From assembly GCA_037179335.1 (NCBI GenBank), contig JAKZHN010000024.1, positions 310,001-374,000 of the forward strand: a stretch of 64,000 nucleotides of DNA, given 5' to 3'. How positions within the stretch are numbered: the first letter of the stretch is position 1; every line of letters begins with the position of its first letter. The stretch is from Cyclaneusma minus (lineage: Eukaryota > Ascomycota > Leotiomycetes > Marthamycetales > Marthamycetaceae). The notes under the pieces are model-generated. The model was not told where the DNA came from, did not search any database, and saw only the letters and a list, made by a program, of their open reading frames with translations. The position numbers and the translations under genes are program-made. Shown here piece by piece: positions 43,882-54,717 of the stretch.

Positions 43882-45870
43882 TTATATGATCTCGAAAACT
43901 TTCAAGTCAACTCCTCTTTCCCTGAGAGCCTCCGCAGACATCCTCGGATCGAACTCGGTCACTTCTCCCGTTTCCCCATCCACGTACCAAGTTATCAAAG
44001 GATCTTCATCATCTGGTTCTACTCTCCAGTTTGGCGGTAGAGGCCCCTTTCTCGGATCTTCTGTCTGCTGCAAGCCGGTTTCTTGGTTCAAGAACACCCC
44101 ATAATCCGAACCGCTTTTTTCAGATGTCTTGAGGATCTTCTTGAAGCTATCAGGAAGTTGTCCAAGTAATGCCTCGCCGTCCATAAAGCCGTGACTATAT
44201 GCGCCTCCAACAGCTTTATACTGCCCGTTCCCGCTAGGGCGTAGCACGGTAGTATTATCTGCCCCGAGGAGAACAGTTACTATATCACCCGCTTTGGTAG
44301 TTTTTGGTGCAAGTCCTGCAAAGCCGGGTTTGGACTTGAAAAAGGACCGGCCTTTGAGGTAATACAGAATGTTGTCCCTGACTATGTCTAAGCTATAATG
44401 GCTGACGTTGCCTTCCCAGGTTCGGTTGATCAACATGCCAATTACCTCATGTGCCTGGCTTTGAGTCGGCCTCGCTGTCGACTGGGGATCATAACGGTCC
44501 GCAAAATCCCCAGCAATAGCGACACAGGAAAGTGACTCCAAAGTCATCGCACCGTCGGAATCCGAAGCTGGATTATCCCAATGATTTGCCAGTCGATGCA
44601 AAAAAGCGCTTAATTCTTCGTTCGTATCCCAGGGGTTTACAACACCAGGTTCGACATGCTCCACGATTCCTATTTCAACACCTGTAGCAAACGCCACTTC
44701 CCCATCAACAAATCCAGTGAAAGTCGAGTCAGGGGCGGCATCATTGCATTCTCTGAACGGTTGCCACGCTCTTCGAATCGACCAGTCCGGCACCCAAGAA
44801 GGCCAATCCGAGTTATGGCGCATCTCTCCGTGAGATAAAAGCCGCAGTCTTCGTGATTTCTCAATATATTGGATACATGTAGTAGTGAAGACTTCCGAGA
44901 CGGTCTTGGTATAGTCGGGCTTTGGGATACGGCGCCTGCTATTATCGGAAAGCAGGGAGTATATGGCGAACACTCGATCTCTTGGGTCAGAGCACTGGCT
45001 GAAACGTGTCCAATCTAACAGGTCTTCGAAGGAATCGTAACCCGAGTCACCTTCTAGCCTACAAATATCGAAGACATTGTAGACCCTGTGACCGTCCAGG
45101 GAAGGTTTTGTTTGGGGGCTTCTTTTCTGATTAAGTGCAAACACAGAACTTCGAAAAGTCTGCCAAAGGACCGTGTCCGAGCCACACATGACCTGGGAAT
45201 CTCTGCTTCCTAAGTATATTTCTTGCCATACCCACAGACGCCCGAACCAAGAACGGTTGATCAAATCATTGATTGCCTGGACTTGAGGTGCATAGAGAGG
45301 TAGAGGTTGCTGAGGGTCCGCCCAGTGCTCTTTGGCGAGTCCCTTTGGTTTCATTGTATACAACTTCCAGTCAGCAGTGATATTCGAGCCTATCAGTTCC
45401 AGTGTGCTGAGAGCGAGCTTGCTATTATGGGAGGAAGGCCCAAGCCAGACGATCACCTTAGAAGCTCTGGAGTATATATCGGCCATCCTTTGGACCTGTG
45501 CGGTGCGCTCATCAAGGTCTTGTTGGTTGACACAGATAGCATCGATCCATAGGACTCGCTCTCGGTCGGGATATCGAAGATGTTTGAGTGCACCCACGAC
45601 GCTTCTGGTGACGGACAGGTGTGACAAACCAAGGCCGATGAAGATCTTGCTTCGGCTTTTGGTCGAGCCCCAAGCGTAGGACAGGGCTTCGAATTGAGGT
45701 CTTGATGATTGCGTGAACGGGACGTTTTCGAGGCACAGATGGATTTCGTCTTTGAAGTTCCCGGGGTTGAGGGTGAGAAGGCATATTTCTCCGGCCTCTT
45801 CGCTCAAAGGCGAGTAGTGGTAGCCATCAGACCGCTCGACCGTCTTCCTACGCTTCGGCTTCCTGCCCAT
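43882..45870 (-). CDS. HET-domain (heterokaryon incompatibility) protein
   Basis: A single exon encodes 662 aa from the ATG at 45870; the frame extends a little further only from a GTG. The HET core is clear: QFEALSYAWGS (residues 59-69), LKHLRYPDRERVLWIDAICV with NQQDLDERTAQVQ (96-127), and MADIYSRASKVIVWLG (129-144). Later conserved segments are INRSWFGRLWVWQEI and DPRDRVFAIYSLL. The N-terminus is basic (MGRKPKRRK). HET domains trigger cell death or nonself recognition in filamentous ascomycetes when activated by a partner. Here no NLR, NACHT or WD40 module is fused. The C-terminal region (about 400-662) is the usual poorly conserved tail, with GRSFFKSKPGFAGLAPKTTK matching the common HET C-terminal motif. 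The partner is unknown. Confidence 0.9.
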   Translation of the reverse strand: MGRKPKRRKTVERSDGYHYSPLSEEAGEICLLTLNPGNFKDEIHLCLENVPFTQSSRPQFEALSYAWGSTKSRSKIFIGLGLSHLSVTRSVVGALKHLRYPDRERVLWIDAICVNQQDLDERTAQVQRMADIYSRASKVIVWLGPSSHNSKLALSTLELIGSNITADWKLYTMKPKGLAKEHWADPQQPLPLYAPQVQAINDLINRSWFGRLWVWQEIYLGSRDSQVMCGSDTVLWQTFRSSVFALNQKRSPQTKPSLDGHRVYNVFDICRLEGDSGYDSFEDLLDWTRFSQCSDPRDRVFAIYSLLSDNSRRRIPKPDYTKTVSEVFTTTCIQYIEKSRRLRLLSHGEMRHNSDWPSWVPDWSIRRAWQPFRECNDAAPDSTFTGFVDGEVAFATGVEIGIVEHVEPGVVNPWDTNEELSAFLHRLANHWDNPASDSDGAMTLESLSCVAIAGDFADRYDPQSTARPTQSQAHEVIGMLINRTWEGNVSHYSLDIVRDNILYYLKGRSFFKSKPGFAGLAPKTTKAGDIVTVLLGADNTTVLRPSGNGQYKAVGGAYSHGFMDGEALLGQLPDSFKKILKTSEKSGSDYGVFLNQETGLQQTEDPRKGPLPPNWRVEPDDEDPLITWYVDGETGEVTEFDPRMSAEALRERGVDLKVFEII

Positions 45871-46753
45871 GATGATCTTATCCAGCACAATGGTGAATGC
45901 AGGAGGGCAGGAAGATGCAAATCGCTTGAGGAAGCCAGGTGATATCCAATGGAGATTGCAAACTGACTTGTGTACATGTAGCTTTCAACGTCCATGCAAA
46001 TCTGACTGTCAAATCAAATGAAGGGATTCCTTGAAGTGAGCCAGCCAGCCCCTTGAGCGCGTAATGTTGGACAAGAAATTGCAGCCACACTAACAGCCGG
46101 GACTGATATAGTAATGGGGCGAGACCAAGTGGTGTCGAATGGTCAGGCCATCAGGGAATACATACTCCCAGCGAAGAACTACTACACCTGCTTCCTGAGA
46201 TTGAAGCAAGGAGATCATACGATCCTGCTTGTGAAAAGCTAGGGTAAGCGCTCCGTTGAGCAAGCAGACCAAAGCGGCGAAGCCCAGCATACATGTATAA
46301 GTACGGTCACGGAAATAGGAAAGTCCGTACCCAGACGGAACGCGTGGGCTTCTGAGAGAAAGAAAAATTACTGACAGTAGTCTGGATGTGAGGCATTTTG
46401 CGACACATAGATTCACCAACTTGTTGGTTCATCTTGTCGCTGCAAGCTCTTGCGTTTTCGAGCACTTGCCCTTGTCAACCTCAAGGACACTGATCTCTTG
46501 TCATCAAACTCGCGTTGCTTCTTTCATTCGAAGCGAGCATGCTCTGGAATAGTAGTAAAGTACAAGCGAAAGAAAATGGGTACATGTAGGTATTGGAGTT
46601 GATTTCACGTCACTGGCGCGATCCCTAAACATAGACGGTCACGATTAGCGCCGTTTCCCGCGACTGCAAGGCTCCGGCGACAAGGCCGAAACACCAAACC
46701 ACCAACACCTCTCGAACAAACCACAGTTCGCCTCACCCACAAACAATCGAGCC
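45871..46753. promoter_or_regulatory. Divergent intergenic region between the HET gene and rtt106
   Basis: This 0.9-kb region holds both 5' flanks. A frame on the minus strand at 46090-46419 starts at TTG and has one hydrophobic stretch but no support as a gene. I see no clear TATA box. Confidence 0.4.
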
Positions 46754-48403
46754 ATGGCGGTCCCGCTCGATATGCAGAAGGTCGAACTGGCTTTCCAAGG
46801 TCGGCCCGACCTCATTGGCGCCATCAAAAACGCTGCCAGTATGTATTCAAGCCACAAGACTTCAACCAACCACTCTCCATAATATCTTGCAGACAGTACG
46901 CCAGTCTTGCTATCTCGAGAATTATATCGACTGCTTAGGATCGCGCTAACATGCCATACATCAGGCGCGCCGGCTTGGGCTGAGTTATTCAATGAGATTT
47001 CTAAATATGTCGTTGATCTCCGACATACCGCTGATGAGCCTGCATCGAAGAAACGGAAACTTGATCAAGCTGAGCTGCCTATCAATACTGCTTCAGGTGC
47101 CAGGAATGGCGGGAGCAATGGTAGTGCGGTGAATGGCTCTGAGAAGAATGCTGCCAGTTCGGGTCCGGCGAAGGACGAGCCGGTGTTGCTCGAGATCAAG
47201 GAGATCTCGGTCGTGATTCCACTGCGCAAGAAATACACCCTCTCGGTTACAGCGACACACATTCAAGCTGTGACGGCGGATACCAAGGAGCCGGTGCCAG
47301 GAATCTGCTATGCGTGGAAAGACATCGGTACGAAGATCCCCTGCCAATCACCCCCTACCACCCGAACACATCATACCCGCTTGATAAATCGAAGTAGCAA
47401 GTAGCATTGGCTGACTTCTTCTCCCACAGCCTACGCCTTCTGCCTCCCCGTCCCCGAAAAATCCCAAAAACAACACAACTACATCCTCTTCCCAACCCAC
47501 TCCACCATCCCGCCCTCCAAACCCACCCCCACCACACCCCTCCCCCCCGACCCCTTAATCTTCACCATCCAATCCACCCCCCCAAAACCCGATTCCCTCA
47601 GCGGCACCCTCCTCCCCAGCGCCAGCGCCGTCTCCGACAGCTACAAAACACTCCTCGACTGGCTCATCCGCCGCTGTCTCTCTGCCGCGTCCAACCCCAC
47701 CACCCTCACCGAACCCTCGACCAAAGAATTCGTTTCCAAAATCAGCGATGCATATTCGCGGAATCGAAAAGAACATGTATGGTGCGTACGATGCTTCCGA
47801 GGCAGCAAAGATGGCTATCTCTGGTTTTTGCCAAATGGCATATTTTGGGGTTTCAAGAAACCGGTGGCTTTTGTGCCGTTTGAGAGGATCAGAGCTGTTT
47901 CTTATGTGAATGTGCTGCAGCGGACTTTTAACATTGTTGTGGAGGTTGAGATGTCGAAAGGCGCCACAGATGCGCCCAGAGATGGGGAGGAAGAGGAGGA
48001 GACGGAGGAGATGGAGTTTAGTATGCTGGATCAGGAGGATTATGATGGCATTGAACAGTATGTGAAGAGACATGGACTGCAGGATGCGAGTATGGCGGAG
48101 CAGAGGAAGGCGAAGAGGGAGGGGGCGAATGTGGTGCGGAATGAGAAGGGGGAGGTGGTGGGGACGGAGATGGGTGGGGAGTTGGCGAAGGCAGGGATGG
48201 GTGCGGATGAGGGTGAGAACGGTGCTGCTGGGGGAATTGGGGGAGCGGATTTCGATGAGGAGGATGAGGAAGAGGAGGACTATGATCCGGGAAGTGAGGG
48301 TGAGAGTGAGGGCTCGGGTGATAGTACTAGTGAAGAGGAGGACGGTGATGGGGATGGTGGTGGTGATCAGGACGAAGAAGAGGGGTCTGATGAGGATGAA
48401 TAG
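46754..48403 (+). CDS. rtt106: Histone chaperone Rtt106
   Basis: I propose exons 46754..46838, 46965..47327 and 47430..48403 (473 aa; all phases close). Intron 1 is chosen to end at ACATCAG just after a good branch site (CGCTAACATG), which gives IKNAASAPAWAELFNEISKY; a shorter intron ending at 46878 would also stay in frame. The tandem PH-like core includes VLLEIKEISVVIPLRKKYTL, AWKDIAYAFCLPVPEKSQKQ, HVWCVRCFRGSKDGYLWFLP, NGIFWGFKKPVAFVPFERI and VNVLQRTFNIVVEV. The C-terminus is a long acidic tail (DEEDEEEEDYDPGSEGESEG onward), typical of histone chaperones. Rtt106 binds H3-H4 with acetylated H3K56 and works in replication-coupled nucleosome assembly and silencing. Confidence 0.88.
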
Positions 48404-48987
48404 ATCACAGTGACTAGACGACACATAGTGAAACTATCAAGAGCGATCGGTTATAGCCCGGGAATTCAGAGGGGCGCCGAAAAGGATTATGTACTACCAT
48501 CATGTCTTTAGCTGGAAAGGGGTGTATAATGATGTATAATGATACCACAATGAGATTAGCCGAGCATGGACATCTCAGATACCAAATGCAAGCTTAGAAT
48601 AAGCAACGTTGAAGTCTTTCGGTAGTCAATTCGTATTCCCTAGCTCAAGAGATGTTGTGCTTTAATCGAAATATCGCCGACTCCCGAGCCATGCTCTCCT
48701 GACACGGCACATATAGCATACCAAGGTATAAAAGTGCTCCGTAGCATATAATTTGCCTCCGAGCCAACAACAGTCTCTTTACCCTCCAGCCGCGCTCCAG
48801 ACCAGATGTGGCGACTTTCTACAAGGTCACCGGACGTTGAGTCTTTCGGCATTTTTCTCGACCCTGCTGACACCGTCCCCGGCCTTTCGAAGCAGGCTGT
48901 CCCTCCCCCGTTCTTTTCCCAGCCAATCCGCCCCAGCGCCTTATTCAATGTATCAAATTCCCACACGGGCCCCCATGGAGCACACAC
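48404..48987. terminator. Convergent 3' region of rtt106 and kgd4
   Basis: The two genes end 584 bp apart, tail to tail. The GTATAATGATGTATAATGAT repeat at 48523-48542 is AT-rich and could serve 3'-end formation. A minus-strand frame at 48640-48987 continues directly after the kgd4 stop codon and is taken as its 3' UTR. Confidence 0.4.
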
Positions 48988-49444
48988 TCAGCACACCAGC
49001 GTAGCACCCCCGGTCTCAATCGCTTCAATCTCAGCCAAGTCCAATACGCTCCGTCTAAAGCGCGCAGGCAGCTCGTTGCGGTCGAAATACTGGCCCTTGG
49101 CCGGCTGCACGGGACCTAGAGCATGCCCGGGAGTGGCGCCGACGCGCGAGGAGGAGCGGCCGAGCGGGCCGTGCTGCTGGGCTTGTTGGCGGTAGGAGGA
49201 GAAGGAGGTGGCGGGGGAGGAGGTGAAAGATTTGGGAAGGGTGTGGGTGGGGGAGGCGGGGTGGGGCTTGGGGGTGTGGTCGATTGATGCTGTTGAGGGA
49301 GGAGGGTTAGCTTGGATGTTCGGGTCGAGATGTGATGGGGGATGGGGAAGACGTACAAGGGATTTGGCGCTTTCCGAGGAATTTGATCATGGGTTGACGT
49401 TCGGCGGCGCCGGCGGCGTAGCGGAGGGCTTTGGTTGCGAACAT
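48988..49444 (-). CDS. kgd4: 2-oxoglutarate dehydrogenase complex subunit Kgd4 / Ymr31 (MRPS36 family)
   Basis: A small two-exon gene (49444..49357 and 49289..48988, donor GTACGT, phase 1) of 129 aa, easy to miss because neither exon gives a long ORF. The N-terminus MFATKALRYAAGAAERQ looks like a mitochondrial presequence and runs into the family motif PMIKFLGKRQIP. The middle is Pro/Ser-rich linker (HTPKPHPASPTHTLPKSF). The C-terminus carries the family signature YFDRNELPARFRRSVLDLAE followed by IEAIETGG. Kgd4/MRPS36 bridges the E3 component to the E1-E2 core of the 2-oxoglutarate dehydrogenase complex in the mitochondrial matrix; it was formerly listed as ribosomal protein Ymr31. The gene is convergent with rtt106. 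Confidence 0.88.
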
Positions 49445-51335
49445 GATGGCTGGTTTGGTATGGGATTTGTATTTTATGGGATTGTATGGATTTCCGAAGT
49501 CGGAGTTGGATTTGAAGCGGGCGCTGACGTTGGGGAAGAAGACGGGTTCTTGATATTGGAGTCGCGAAAGCTGGTGAATGGAGGTCTGATCTCTGGCTTG
49601 GAGTATGCTGTCGCGACGACAGATCTGATCCAGAAGCAGAGAAGCAGATGGAGATGGCGGGAGGAGGGGAGTTGGACGACTAAGTATCGAACGCTGGTAG
49701 GTCTGTCGGTGTTGCGGAGAGAGAGCTTGGCCTTTGCGCGGACGATTTTACGCGAGCCTTCCTAGCTTGTGACGCCGAGCAGTGGGGGAGCTATGTTCAC
49801 GATTGGCCAACTTATTAGCATTAAGCTTTGCGGCAGCGCTTTTTAGGTTTTCCGGGGACGGCGATAACGAATTCAATCTGCTGGTAGATCTGGGGAAATC
49901 AGGTTTCTCTGGCATTTAGATTGGGGTACATGATGTATTTATTCCCAGCGGATTGCGGGGTGGCAATGAGCCTAGAACAGTCAGAATGGGCTGACACTGG
50001 CGGAGTGACGCATGTCTTTTGACGCCATTTGTGCCTGCGGAGGACGCCGCGGACATGGACTTGACGCGCGCGCCGTGTCAGGAATTGACTGTCCAAGACC
50101 ACGAGGGCACGCCATCGTCGAGAGGGCTTCAGTCAGGTGGAAATGCACACAACTAATGCTCCGATTGTCTCCGAGAATATAGCGTTTTATATCAATCGAT
50201 ACATCTAACTCCGCGGCTACATGTACTCTTTCAACACCCAATAGGCGAATTATGATAAATTCCGGCCGGGATATATGGTGCTAGTGACTGCTAAGTACCA
50301 CTTAGTCTGCAAAATGCACAAAGGGACTTCAAAGTTCGAACGTCAACTTACTCAGATACTGTCAACCTCTGCCCCAAACCTTCTTCGACAGTCCGTCACG
50401 CAATTCTTGGGCTTCTTGGGAGGTGCAGCGGGGTCTTGCAACCACCACGAATGCAGGCGTCGTTCGATGCAGGTCCGCTTGTTACAGCGGAAGACGGCGT
50501 CTAGATTCGAGTGAAGTCAAGTCTTGTTTGTCATGTCTCCTTGAACCGCGGCTCACCGCGGCTCGCTCTGTCGATGTCCGAAACCTCGAGTTTTGGAACC
50601 TTGTATCCATCGTCCGGCAATATGGCTGGCTCAATAGGTAGCCTTGGGTCGTGAACGTCGTTTAGGTTGAGGAAAGTTGAAACGAAGGGCCTGGTGTGTC
50701 TAGATCCGTTTCTGGGGAACGCCCCCCATATGGTCACGTGGAGGCTGGTGTTTCACGATTTACACGCGCCTCCATTTTGCTACAGCGCCACCCTCGCGTC
50801 CAACGTTCATTTTGTGACACTGACACCGGTGTCTATGGAACATATCGACGTCTGCAACACGAGTTGTCGATCATTCGGATTGCGACTTCCTCGTGCTACT
50901 AGCGGACCGCTGGGCTGGGATTTTGAGACCTGGTTTGTCGTCAACGGGCTTTGGGATTGTGACGCGCAATCGGAAATATGGATTGAGGTCAATCGAGCTA
51001 CCCGGACTTGACGAGCCGCTGGATATTGACGAGAGAGCGGTAGAACGCTGCGATTGCATCTTCACTCACGAAAACTAAAAGCTTTGGCCATATAAGACAG
51101 CCCAAGGAGCCTCCATCTGAACCCCCACACAACCTCCACGCGCAGTCCCAGTGGATATATCACGCCTTCCCTGCACGTGCTCCCCACCTACGACGGGACA
51201 AACCACAACACAATCCACGATTCAACTCCCAGCTCTACCAAACCGATCTGAATCTCATTTCCCAATTCACCGACCTCACTCAGACATCCAGCCAACTCCA
51301 CGCTCCCTCCACAAACCGCCCTCAGCCTCGTCACC
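49445..51335. other. Intergenic region between kgd4 and med18
   Basis: A 1.9-kb region with the 5' flanks of two divergent genes. A frame at 50667-51011 on the plus strand begins at TTG and has no recognised motif. The leader before med18 (51115-51335) is strongly C/A-rich, like many fungal 5' UTRs. There is nothing else I can support. Confidence 0.4.
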
Positions 51336-52256
51336 ATGCACGAACTCTTCCTAACCGCCCTCATCCCCTCCCCCTCCAGCCTCCACGCCCTCAAAATCCT
51401 CCAAGGCTACTGCGACACCCACCCCACCCACCACCTCACGCGCACCCTCCTCTTCACCACCCCGCGCCCCAACACCATTTCCAGCCTCAAGCCGCAAAAG
51501 CTGCCTCCAAACCCTACTCCTGCGCAGACCGCTGCGTCGCAAGCTTGGAACGAGCTGGCGGAAATTCTGAAGAAGCAGCAGTATGTGCTGCATGCGGATT
51601 TTGAGTTGTCGGAGCAGGAGTTTGGTGAGGGAAAGGGTGAGGTGAAGGGCAAGGGTGAGGGGAGGGGAGGTTTGGAGGAGAAGAAGGGAACGCTGGAGTG
51701 GAAGGATATGCCGGAACCGCCGGGAGTGAGGACTTGGCATACGAGGAAAGCTATCAGGATTAGGGATGAGATGGGGCTTGTTGAGACGCTTTTGGGGAGT
51801 GGGATGCAGTATGTATCCTCAGCATCTCACTACACGAATCTCATCAATTTAGATTGGATGAAAGCATGTCCAAATTGAGATATGGCAATGCTAACAAAGA
51901 GGATTAGGTATGTAGGCGAGCACATCACCGAGTCATACCGCTGTTTCCGCAAAAATACAACGTTCACGCTCTCGCGTGTCCTCGTGTGGCCAGAGGGCGG
52001 GCCAGGGCCTCAGAAAGCGAAGCCAGATGAGGTTGTTCCATCAAAACTGCCCAGTCTTGAGGAGGCAGAGGTTTTTGATGGCGAGGATAAGTGGATTCTG
52101 ACGGCGAAGGTGGATGTGCTGGATGGTAGCCAGCCGTTGATGATGAGTGAAGGCGTGGAGGAGGTGGGGAAGGTGGAGAAGGAGTTGAAGCGGCTTTTAG
52201 AGTGGGTGTTGGTGGATAGGAGGGTGTTGAATACGAGAGTTCTGGTGACGGCTTAG
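51336..52256 (+). CDS. med18: Mediator complex subunit 18 (Med18/Srb5)
   Basis: Two exons (51336..51808 and 51908..52256, GTATGT donor, phase 2) give 273 aa. The start MHELFLTALIPS is the family signature, followed by HALKILQGYCDT. A low-complexity Gly/Lys/Glu insert (FGEGKGEVKGKGEGRGG) precedes PEPPGVRTWHTRKAI. The splice restores SGMQYVGEHITESYRCFRKN, then TTFTLSRVLVWP and the C-terminal strand NTRVLVTA. Med18 forms the movable jaw of the Mediator head with Med20 and contacts RNA polymerase II; it also affects transcription termination. The charged insert is expected to be a disordered loop. Third codon positions switch from C-rich to G-rich along the gene, as in the SDR. Confidence 0.85.
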
Positions 52257-53256
52257 AGGGGCTGTATCACGATTGGCGTGATGGTCACGTCTTGTGGGAG
52301 GGGGAGAAACGCTTTGTCGAGGACATAGCGGTATCGTCCTTAACGGATGCAATAAGGCGGGCTTCTGGCAGTGAGTTGAGATCTGCTTATCTGTGAGATT
52401 TCCGACCGAGATAGGGGCTTTTTTCGACCTCCATCAGAAAGGACAACACTGCTGAACATCTCCTAATGAACCCCAGGAAGTTGAATAGTGAAAGAGTTGC
52501 TTTGTGCCTATGTCTATGGTTTCGGGTAGTCGTGGCTCGAGCTTCGAAATGTGGACATGGTCATTGTTCGGGTGAAACAGTCTCTCCACCATCTCTTCAG
52601 CCGCACATTTCTGGATTTTCGCCTCAAGCCTTCGACGGACGCTCTGACCAGAAGCCACGGTCGAGATCGAATGCTCCCGGCAGCGGAGCGGCCATGGTTT
52701 TTTCAAGTACTTCGTGTAGGGTCAGGGTGGTCGAGAAATTGGTATTTGTCCTTGAAGGTCAGTGCCTATTGCCTAGCGATTGCCTTGACTTTGCCATTGT
52801 CCATCGAGTTCAATGATGCTAGATCCTTTAGTTTCTCATGGGTTAGGAGATGACTCGTCTGCATCAAGACGCCGTTTTTTCACTTGCAATACTACAATGG
52901 TTGCTGTGGTCACTGTTACAGACTTTGTTCAAAGGACGATCCTCTGTGAGGGCTTTTGCTATGTCGATGATAGTGGCGTCGTGAGTATATAGTCGAGATG
53001 TGCCGCCAGGGGAAAGAGAGCATCAGCAGGCTGGCTCTCTTCGATATCTTCTTATTACTACTATCGTTCACTACTATCATTCTATTCATTCCGTCTGGCA
53101 CGGCTTTCTCATTCTTACACCCGATTTTCTTGATTTTATCATCTTCATACGCCTTTTCATCCACTTACGCTCGTTCGCCCCATTACGCTCATTCGCCCCC
53201 TTACGCTCCTTTAATTCCTCCTTTCTGTCATCGAGTTTGTCGAATCTTCCGTTACA
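52257..53256. promoter_or_regulatory. Intergenic region upstream of the Ser/Pro-rich gene
   Basis: A 1-kb region. Just before the next gene, the word TTACGCTCNTTCGCCCC is repeated about three times (53166-53208), giving a pyrimidine-rich 5' leader. A Ser/Tyr-rich open frame at 52998-53510 is not supported as a gene because it runs through this repeat into the next coding region in another frame. Confidence 0.45.
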
Positions 53257-54717
53257 ATGGATTTTATTACCACGCCTTCTATGGATCGAGAGTTTGGAAT
53301 TGGGAAAACTGTGGATCTAAAGACTCGAGTCAAGGCCGACGAAGCAATCGAAAACGGCCGACTGCTCTGGCTTCCCAAACACACCGATATCTGGCACTGG
53401 TCCGGCTCAATCGCAGCACTGCAAGAGTCATGTCGAGCTCTCTCCCTGGATTGGGACCTTTTCCAGCAGAGGTACGAGCACGTCAACGAGATTCCAAAAG
53501 CGGCTTATGAGCATACCGTAATCGTTCTTCGTACCTACGAGCTACCAAAGTCTGATGATCGTCCGGGTCTTCGAATGATCGAGTTCTGCACTGTAAGTTC
53601 CAGTCTTGTGACCCATGTTTCTGGAATGTATATTGATAGACTACAGCTTACTAGTTGGCCGAACGCCTGGAACGGCGGTATGAGAATCGATACCAGACTT
53701 CTCTGCCAGTACATCTCTTCAGCCTGCAGAACTAATCACCGAAATGGTGGTTTCCATATCACCGAGAACATGTCGGAACCTCCCATAAGAAACCCAAGAT
53801 TCAGCAGCGACAGATTCAAGAAAGCAGGCAAGAATAGGAAGCACACGCCCTCATATATCGCCCTGAGACGCTATCAATTGCCACAGATTCTCTTCCACCA
53901 CCTTTGGTCCGGCAAATCTCCAGTAAATCTTTTGGAGTTGGATAAGCTGGTGTTTTTGATACCCGAATGCTCCCAACAGCACAAGGACGTCAAGACCGAA
54001 GGACCTGAAAGCACAGTCAACAGGGAAACGGGAGTATCTTCTCAGTCTTCGGCAGAGTCCAATGGGGGTCAAGAACAACAAGGTCTGCAAATTGAGGTAC
54101 CACCAACGGTTGTTACTGTAATGCCTTCACCAAAGCCATACGTCATTCCCCAACACAGGGAGCAACACAGGGAACAACGCAGGAAGCGCGGCGACTCCGC
54201 CGTTGCGCTTGCTGTGCCTGCAAGATGGTCACGATCGACCCCTGAGGCTTCGGTGCCCCAGTCTGCATCTGCCACTGTCACTACTTTCCCGTCCCCTCAG
54301 CCCTGTTCTCCTAAGCCGCGATCTCGATCAGCTTCACTATCCTTACTCGGCCCGTCATTCTCCACCATATCCCTCTCCAGCACTCCACCTCGCTCGAGAT
54401 CCTCATCCGTCTCTACCGTCTCATCTCTATTCGCCCATTTCCCACCATCACCAGGAATACCACCAACTTGCATTCCGCTACCCGCGTCTCGCGATTCCTC
54501 GCCTACATCGCCGACTGCTCCTCAGAGAATCTACGGTGCAACTTTCGCGCCTCTGGCATCGTCAGATTCTGGAAATCCAAGCCGCTCATCGACCCGACAA
54601 GGCAGGTTTTCGTGGTTCCGACCTGTCGAGTACTTCTACTGGGCTCTGGGCTGGGATTATGTCACCGATGTTGCTATGGAGCCTGATCTTGAGCCCGGCC
54701 ATGGCTCACATAGATGA
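53257..54717 (+). CDS. Uncharacterised fungal protein with a Ser/Pro-rich C-terminal half
   Basis: The frame from the ATG at 53257 runs uninterrupted to 54717 (486 aa). It contains a canonical 54-nt intron (53593..53646, GTAAGT...CTACAG) whose length is a multiple of three and which has no stop, so retained and spliced forms would both be in frame. The spliced form (468 aa) reads RMIEFCTLTSWPNAWNGGMR, which looks more natural. The N-terminal half seems globular (HTDIWHWSGSIAALQESCRA, QISSACRTNHRNGGFHI-like segments). The C-terminal half is disordered and rich in Ser, Pro and Arg, with a doubled REQH repeat (PQHREQHREQRRKRG). The last 30 residues are aromatic (FSWFRPVEYFYWALGWDYV), perhaps membrane-associated or a short interaction motif. 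I do not recognise the family. Confidence 0.6.
   Translation: MDFITTPSMDREFGIGKTVDLKTRVKADEAIENGRLLWLPKHTDIWHWSGSIAALQESCRALSLDWDLFQQRYEHVNEIPKAAYEHTVIVLRTYELPKSDDRPGLRMIEFCTVSSSLVTHVSGMYIDRLQLTSWPNAWNGGMRIDTRLLCQYISSACRTNHRNGGFHITENMSEPPIRNPRFSSDRFKKAGKNRKHTPSYIALRRYQLPQILFHHLWSGKSPVNLLELDKLVFLIPECSQQHKDVKTEGPESTVNRETGVSSQSSAESNGGQEQQGLQIEVPPTVVTVMPSPKPYVIPQHREQHREQRRKRGDSAVALAVPARWSRSTPEASVPQSASATVTTFPSPQPCSPKPRSRSASLSLLGPSFSTISLSSTPPRSRSSSVSTVSSLFAHFPPSPGIPPTCIPLPASRDSSPTSPTAPQRIYGATFAPLASSDSGNPSRSSTRQGRFSWFRPVEYFYWALGWDYVTDVAMEPDLEPGHGSHR

Noticed and set aside
46090..46419. 109-codon minus-strand frame with a hydrophobic stretch
   Set aside because: It starts at TTG, has no splice context and sits in the promoter region of the HET gene.
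47407..48424. Long His/Pro-rich plus-strand and Leu/Ile-rich minus-strand frames over rtt106
   Set aside because: Both are other-frame shadows of the Rtt106 last exon, caused by its C-rich start and acidic GA-rich tail.
49208..49765. 185-codon plus-strand Gly/Trp-rich frame
   Set aside because: Antisense to the spliced Kgd4 gene; its low-complexity Gly/Glu composition is the complement of Pro/Ser codons.
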